A DNA stretch of 64,000 nucleotides from Tubiluchus corallicola (lineage: Eukaryota; Priapulida; Priapulimorpha; Priapulimorphida; Tubiluchidae). The notes below the pieces were generated by a model. That model ran no database searches, had not been told where the DNA came from, and was given only the letters and a program-made list of their open reading frames with translations. Each line of letters begins with the position of its first letter. Position 1 is the stretch's first letter. The stretch is from assembly GCA_030141605.1 (NCBI GenBank), contig JAQGDQ010000320.1:186001-250000 (forward strand). Direction: 5' to 3'. Position numbers and translations under genes: made by a program. Shown here one piece after another: positions 58,111 through 64,000 of the stretch.

Positions 58111-61100
58111 CTCTGTCAGCCTGCAAAAATGCTTGTACATTTACGTGCACCTCTTCAGGTATCAATTCTGGGCTGATGCTCTCTTCTAGAAAGAAATAAT
58201 GACGTTCATGACGTCATCCCTTATGCTTTTACGTCGCAGATTCAATAAAATTGTTCTCCTCTAACGATCTTAAACTTTTCCTGCACACGTTAAGACACAA
58301 CCTTGCATTTGATCTTGACTGGCTCATGCTGTATAAAATGTCTTATCATTATTTCTAAAAACTGTAAAGATTAAAATCGTTACTCTTCTGCTAATTTACC
58401 TAAAATTACTCCGCTGTTCTAAAAATAAAAATCCCCAAAGCTTAGATTTTTACAAAGAAAACATAATGAAACCTCTCCGCTCTTACAGGGAAATTCTGAA
58501 AATTGTTGAAAAAGCACTTACTTGTTCACAGACGCTCGAATTCAATTCGACCCTATGTTTATTTTACCAGTCTTCACTTTTCAGATTACACCACAGAATT
58601 ACAAGGTGTCACATGGATTGGACATGTTGTAACATAAGTAGCTAAAAATAATAATATTAATAATAACAATAATATTTTTATCTTTATTTAATGTTAACAT
58701 TTGCGAAACAATTTATATTATGATGAAAATAAACTTTTTTATGCCAACATGCGTAAAATGCAGATGCCCCATTACCCATTACACATACCATCTGGTCCTG
58801 ACCTTTTGCTGGAGGGAGTGGGACAAGGATAATGAGTAATAGTTATTAGGGTGTAGTGTAGAATAATGTAGTTTACCACGAGACTGCTCAATTAATTAAG
58901 AATCTATTATCTGACTCTCAAGTCTCAATATTGATAGTGGAAGCCTCATGTGCTCGCACAGCCTATAGTCTTGAGGAAAGACCCGAAGAGATTAGGACCT
59001 TGCAGATGGTTCCAAGCTTGTGTGCAGAATATTGATCTATACAGCAATGCTTGGATAATTTTAGTAACATTTTTGTGAAGATCACGTGACCTTATCAGGC
59101 AAAATTTTTAGCTGATGAAAAATCTAACACGCATAGAATCATGTTAGATTCTAGTTTATGCAGTCTAGCCACTGTAGCAACTCAAGACGATTACCATTTG
59201 TATACAGATCTATTGCAAAGTGTAATGCAAATGATTAGTTCTTGTATTCAGAACACTAAGATGAGATCGAGATGTTAGAGCACTATAATGTTATACTTAA
59301 CGGTTTGATGTTAACAATCTTGTGTTATTATGATTGTAATGGTATGTCTTCATGTAATTGTACGTTAGTCTTCATCTTTTTCTGCCTGGTTACCCTGATG
59401 CACAAAGGTCCCACCGTCCAGACAGTGAATTGAACCGATTGTGCGAAGATGCGCCACATTTCCGTTTTAGGCTTAGGCATGATTGAAAAAAAAACGTGAA
59501 ACCATTGCGAAATAAGTTGCACGTACTCGTATTATAATTGTAATAGCGTCATTTCTTCGTACGTCTGAACTTCACGGGTTTGTCACCATTCTTAACTGCT
59601 TTCTGATGTTCAATGTAATTTAGTTATTTCACTAACATCTTTCTTAGAACTGCAAGGGAACAGGATGGTAAAACCAATAGATCAGCTATCGCCAGCAGGC
59701 GTTTTGGTTTGCGAGCACTACGTGGGGACGTTCGCGTTTGCTTAACATATACTGCGTAACGTAGCTTGTACCATTTTGCTGTGTCCTGCGCAGTGCCTTA
59801 ATTAGGCGCTATTACACTCGCACCTCCTAGTTTTTTCTAGGTTATTACTTGTTTCTAAGCTCGTAGGTCGTTATGCTATTATTCTCACGTCATCAGTGAA
59901 TGTTTCCGCTAATCTCGTGGTAATTTACTCATATATTTAGTGTATGATTACCAATAATTATTGTATTCACAGTTCTACACTATACAGTTCGTATCGACAT
60001 TATGTTTGTGTGTGTAGTCACGTGACGAATTTCGTACTAGTTTATGCATTATCAGGGCTTAGCTTAAAACGCACGTGACACACTTTTATCTTAACCGCAT
60101 TTACGAAATAAAGAAAAAACCTTTGCTTTTATAATCTAATAATACTACAGTAATAAACAAAAATTAATGATAAATAACTGTAGTCGTCTAAAATAATTTC
60201 CTCGTATATGCCAGCTTGGATCTGACTATACAGTGAAGAAGAAACAAAAAATTTGGGAAGTCTTTTGAAGAAAAGACAATAATAATAATAATTGCATTTT
60301 AGTTTTATATACTCATTATCACCACCATTATTGCAGTGTTATTTTTATCGTTATCGTCATCACTACCACTATTCTGATGCCATCGAAACAGCAAAGATGC
60401 CGCGATAAATATTTTACATTAATATTTTTGAAATAGCGAGGGAACTCTGTAATACGATACAAACTCCATTGGCTGCAACCATAATAATCATAAATTATGC
60501 AAAGAAACTAAAAATACAGGTTAAGTGCCACTACGTCACTGCGCGAGAGCGATTGCGCATGAGTGGTGTAAACACAGTTATGCACGTGGAGCTTCTTGCG
60601 TGTTGGTGATGGTAAGTAATGTATGACTTTAATCTGGAATTGTAACTCATAAAAACCAATAATATTATGGGAATATGGTGTATATTACGCCTGTTGGGCT
60701 GCTTTTCGGCCTGCAGGCATGAAAACAAACAATAGGCCTGAAAAAACTAGAAGGTGCGAAAGTGTAACAGTGCCCCTTAATTACTGTGTACTTTACTGCG
60801 AATGCTTGTATAAACTATAACCTTGCCAATGCTATGTACTGATTCATGGTAAATAGGGCATGATATGCAGCAAGGCTATATACGGTACCACTTTGTGTCA
60901 CGTGGTGCACCTTGCCATGTACTGTTTCGTGATACGTAGGGCATGGTACACAGCGAGATTGAAAAACCCAAGTCACTAAATGCATTGCAAAATTTGTATC
61001 GTGGCTCTGTGTATCACTTTGCTATGTACTGTATCCTATGTACTTTGAGTCGACACATGGCATTGTCATGTGTAGTGAGACAGTGCATGGCAGCATAGTA

Positions 61101-62575
61101 CACGGCACAGTGATACATGGGGATGTTAAGCATGCGCAAGTGTCCCACATAAGCATTCCCAAACCATAATGTCTGCTGGCAGTAGCTGTTTATTAGTATT
61201 ACAAGTTTGCTGTCCACTTGCAGAAGAGAGAGAGAGATGCTGATAAGCTAATAGACGGGTGTCAAGAAAGCACAAACACCCACATAGTGTTTTGTAATAT
61301 TTTGAAATTAATTCATTATTTGCAGTGGTAAAGCATTAGTTCCTCAAATAACTACGATCTATATTTGCTTACTAGCATCTACTGTACACCGAAAATTTTC
61401 ACTGGCGAATTTTCCCGTTTGCTATTAAATTGCTGTTCCCGCACGCATGTTATCAGATTTTTGTATTGAGTGATTCCGCTCATTGTTTAATTGTAGGCTT
61501 ACTTGCTTTAACCTAAACAATTCATATATTGGTCTAGCTATGGGCAGGTTTTTGCTTTATCGTTCATCCAATAGATAACAGCAACTGTGCTCAATTTTTC
61601 CTATGTGTTAACATCTATGTCGTTTTGATGATGTAGTAATTTTTCATTTCATTCACCGGATTGCATTTACCACTTCTGTGCGTAAGAACCCAGCATTGCA
61701 GCTTCACCCACAAATGTTATAATAGGATTTTGTTCCTTTCTATTTCATTCTCTTCTCTTTTTCTCAATCTTTGTCTATTATTTTATCTTAACTATCTATC
61801 TATCTTTTATATCATCTCATATATGAGCTTCATTCATTACATCATTCCATTCTGTAGCACTCATGTTTTCTTTATCATACGATTCACTTCAAATTTTTAG
61901 ATTATTTTCATTACTTTTTTTTCTATCACTGTGTGGGACAATCTAACAAGCCCTGCTTTTTGATTGCCCGCAACATGTTTACATTTGTATATATAACAAA
62001 CCTAAATTATGGTATATCTAAACTAGTTATGTGCTCAATGTAAATTGTATACGAATTTACTAAGCAACATACAACAGCGATAATTCTCTTGTTTATCTTT
62101 CAACCCCACAGTGTTTTGAGAGTCAAGTTAGTATATTTGTAATGATGCTGTACATAACGTTGTTTAGACACCAGTATTAAAGGAAGTAGGGATATCACTA
62201 TCTTTGTTTAACCTAGGTTGACCTAAACTGACCTAAAGACAGTTTAAATCATTTTTCCAAAATTTGCTTCCTATTATATATCTTACTGTTTGCTATTCAT
62301 TGAATTATTAATAACTTTTTTTTTCTTTTAATCTATAAATTGTGTATTTGTGTTGATGTAAATTAAGTAAACAATAAACAATGCTGCTGGTCTTCTGCTC
62401 TAAGGAGGCTACTGCACAGCAACATTTGACAAGGCTTTTTCAAATGATATATACGTCTGCAGAATGCTTGCCAATAAGACCAGGTCTCAGACAACTAAAT
62501 AAATGTAATAAAGTAACAATAAAGATAAATTGTAAACTAGAAATTGAACTAGTGTTTATGTTTGTGCAGTTTTGT
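58111..62575. other. Gene-poor stretch
   Basis: AT-rich sequence without a supportable gene. A pogo-like fragment lies at 60397-60450. A good donor (GATG|GTAAGT at 60611/60612) follows GC-richer sequence with a TACGTCA-like site near 60532 and could mark the first exon of a plus-strand gene, but I cannot confirm any exon after it. TGACGTCA recurs at about 58209. Confidence 0.3.
60397..60450. mobile_element. Fragment of pogo/Tigger-like MITE family 1
   Basis: CGCGATAAATATTTTACATT and ATTTTTGAAATAGCGAGGGA are the reverse complement of the first ~80 bp of the element at 3908-4254, with a gap. Only one end is kept. Confidence 0.7.
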
Positions 62576-62656
62576 ATTTTATCTATGTAGTATTTTCATG
62601 TTCTCAGAATGAAAATGAAAGCTGCTGAGAACATGAAAGCATTACATAGATAAAAT
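62576..62656 (+). other. Short imperfect hairpin (32-bp stem, 17-nt loop), pre-miRNA-like
   Basis: ATTTTATCTATGTAG...TTTTCATGTTCTCAG at 62576-62607 pairs with 62625-62656, with about three or four mismatches clustered mid-stem. Its size and internal mismatches suit a pre-miRNA, but a tiny MITE is equally possible. Confidence 0.4.
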
Positions 62657-64000
62657 TTTGCGGCCATTTCACGCACTTCTTTGCAACAAAATACTCAAGT
62701 TTGCTGGATTTGATACTGCAAAAGAAGGACAATAAAACTGTAGCGAATGCATAGGCCCTTTTTGGTTTTTATTTAGTTACTGCCACGGTGCTGCCACCTG
62801 TTTGTTTATTTAGTAGGCTTTTTATATTTTACAGCAGTCACTCTTTTAAAATTGAAGCACCTAATATCCTTGAATACATTAGCATTTTAGTCTTTCGTGA
62901 GCTATAGCTGTAGTAGTTGTATGACATTTTACCCGTCTTTTGGTTCTCTCCGCCATTGCTCTAGTGTTGTGTGTATGATGAGCATTATGACTCTAAATTT
63001 CTTACGAGTTTATTGTTGTGACATTGTTGTTCTTAAGGCCTTGGAGTTCTCATTCCTGTCTTTGTAAATGTTAAAGGCTCTAACAACGTAAGTTATTGTT
63101 AATTAATTTTAATATAGTTTACATAATTTTTATATCAGTTTTCTTAGTTATAGTCATACATCTAATCATGTGATGAACTCTCTTCTACTCGATGCAAATT
63201 AGACTAATTGTTAATAATTGTATTGCAGAATAAAGAAACTTTTGGTCAACACATTAAACTGGTGTTTTGCATCCATTTCAAAAACAGTACATTTTACTTT
63301 CCAAAATGCCATAAATACAACATTGTTACATGTTTTACAAAGAAGCTGTTAGTACAACAAAATGGAGCAAAATGTGAATTCACCATAATATTGATGTATC
63401 GTCTCACACCAAGAAGGTAGACTTGCACAGGATTGAGCAGAAGGCAACATGTAAAAAGAAGATGTAAAAGATGCAATATAAAAAAGCAAAAAAAAAATGA
63501 AATGCAAGGGTTTTAGTAAGAGTAAGGAGATAATATGATGGTTTCATTCTCATGAGAATGTAAAGAGAAACAGATCAATCAGCTGAGTCACTGCAAACAT
63601 CTGTGTGGTGTACTTATGAAAAGTGATAGGTAAATTTTCCTACTTGTAGGGAAAGAGTCGGTAAAAATGCTTCATGGGCAACTTTTGTTTGAGTCATTAT
63701 GGCCCTATATTTTAGGTGTTTCATGCTAGTTTGTTGGCCCTGTTTGTGACCATGTAATGTGCCTGTGTTTGTTGTGTTTTATTCTGATTGAGAGTAAATT
63801 ATACATGTTCTTTCTGTACTTTATTCTTTCTGTGCTTTGGCTTAATAAACTAAACTTATAATATTGAATTAAGTAACTAATGCGCCTCAAAGTTGTATTT
63901 AGTGTGAGTAATTGACAATTAATGTAACTAGGCATACATCAATATACGTCACATTATTTTTTTATGTGCAGATATTTGGTGCACTGACGTTGTACTGTGC
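62657..64000. other. Gene-poor end of window
   Basis: Nothing firm. A frame from 63229 (after TATTGCAG) to 63420 reads NKETFGQHIKLVFCIHFKN and onward and could be an exon, but its donor side (AAG|GTAGAC) is weak and no partner exon fits in phase. Confidence 0.25.

Noticed and set aside
60609-63420. Plus-strand gene with ATG at the end of a first exon (60611) joined to an exon at 63229
   Set aside because: Phase would allow it, but the downstream donor is weak, no further exon fits, and there is no homology.

Overview
The window is nuclear DNA from an animal, most likely an invertebrate. The genes have GT-AG introns, the intergenic DNA is AT-rich, and non-coding DNA carries many short terminal-inverted-repeat (TIR) transposons, a tRNA-derived SINE and minisatellites. 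The cytoplasmic aspartyl-tRNA synthetase is of ordinary animal/fungal type. I cannot place the phylum from sequence alone.

Layout. (1) 1-1.8 kb: the last three exons of an unidentified plus-strand gene with a charged, probably nuclear C-terminus. (2) 2.4-4.4 kb: a hAT-type element with a perfect 8-bp target duplication, holding exactly 41 copies of a 27-bp repeat and a nested pogo/Tigger-like MITE. (3) 5.7-30.05 kb, minus strand: a complete 14-exon gene for cytoplasmic aspartyl-tRNA synthetase (DARS1, 535 aa). I could join every exon in phase. Its introns hold a SINE, hAT, pogo and piggyBac-like MITEs, and large minisatellites, including exactly 38 copies of a 43-bp unit with a two-variant higher-order pattern. 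(4) 34.0-44.5 kb, plus strand: two tandem paralogues encoding unrecognised eight-span membrane proteins. Each has one ~1.5-kb exon carrying nearly all the protein and candidate short upstream exons. A near-perfect 132-bp palindrome lies just upstream of the first main exon. (5) 47.0-56.4 kb, minus strand: two chromatin-type genes or two alternative ends of one gene. One is a 660-aa protein with a C2H2 finger, a CtBP-type motif, SUMO consensus sites and a C-terminal BEN domain. The other is a 1249-codon exon with a degenerate tyrosine-recombinase-like domain of the Crypton-derived (ZMYM/QRICH1/KIAA1958) kind plus an acidic SUMO-interacting motif. The splice phases permit both terminal exons to join the same zinc-finger exons. 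(6) 56.5-64 kb: no gene that I can support, only a retrotransposon scrap, a MITE fragment and a miRNA-like hairpin.

The DARS1 gene is a housekeeping translation gene with no visible functional link to its neighbours. The BEN and recombinase-like genes share SUMO- and co-repressor-type short motifs and probably act in nuclear regulation; this is inference. The items most worth following are the BEN/Crypton-like locus, the paired membrane proteins, the long palindrome, and the minisatellites that sit inside transposons. Gene models are hand-spliced from donor/acceptor signals and reading phase. No database search was possible.
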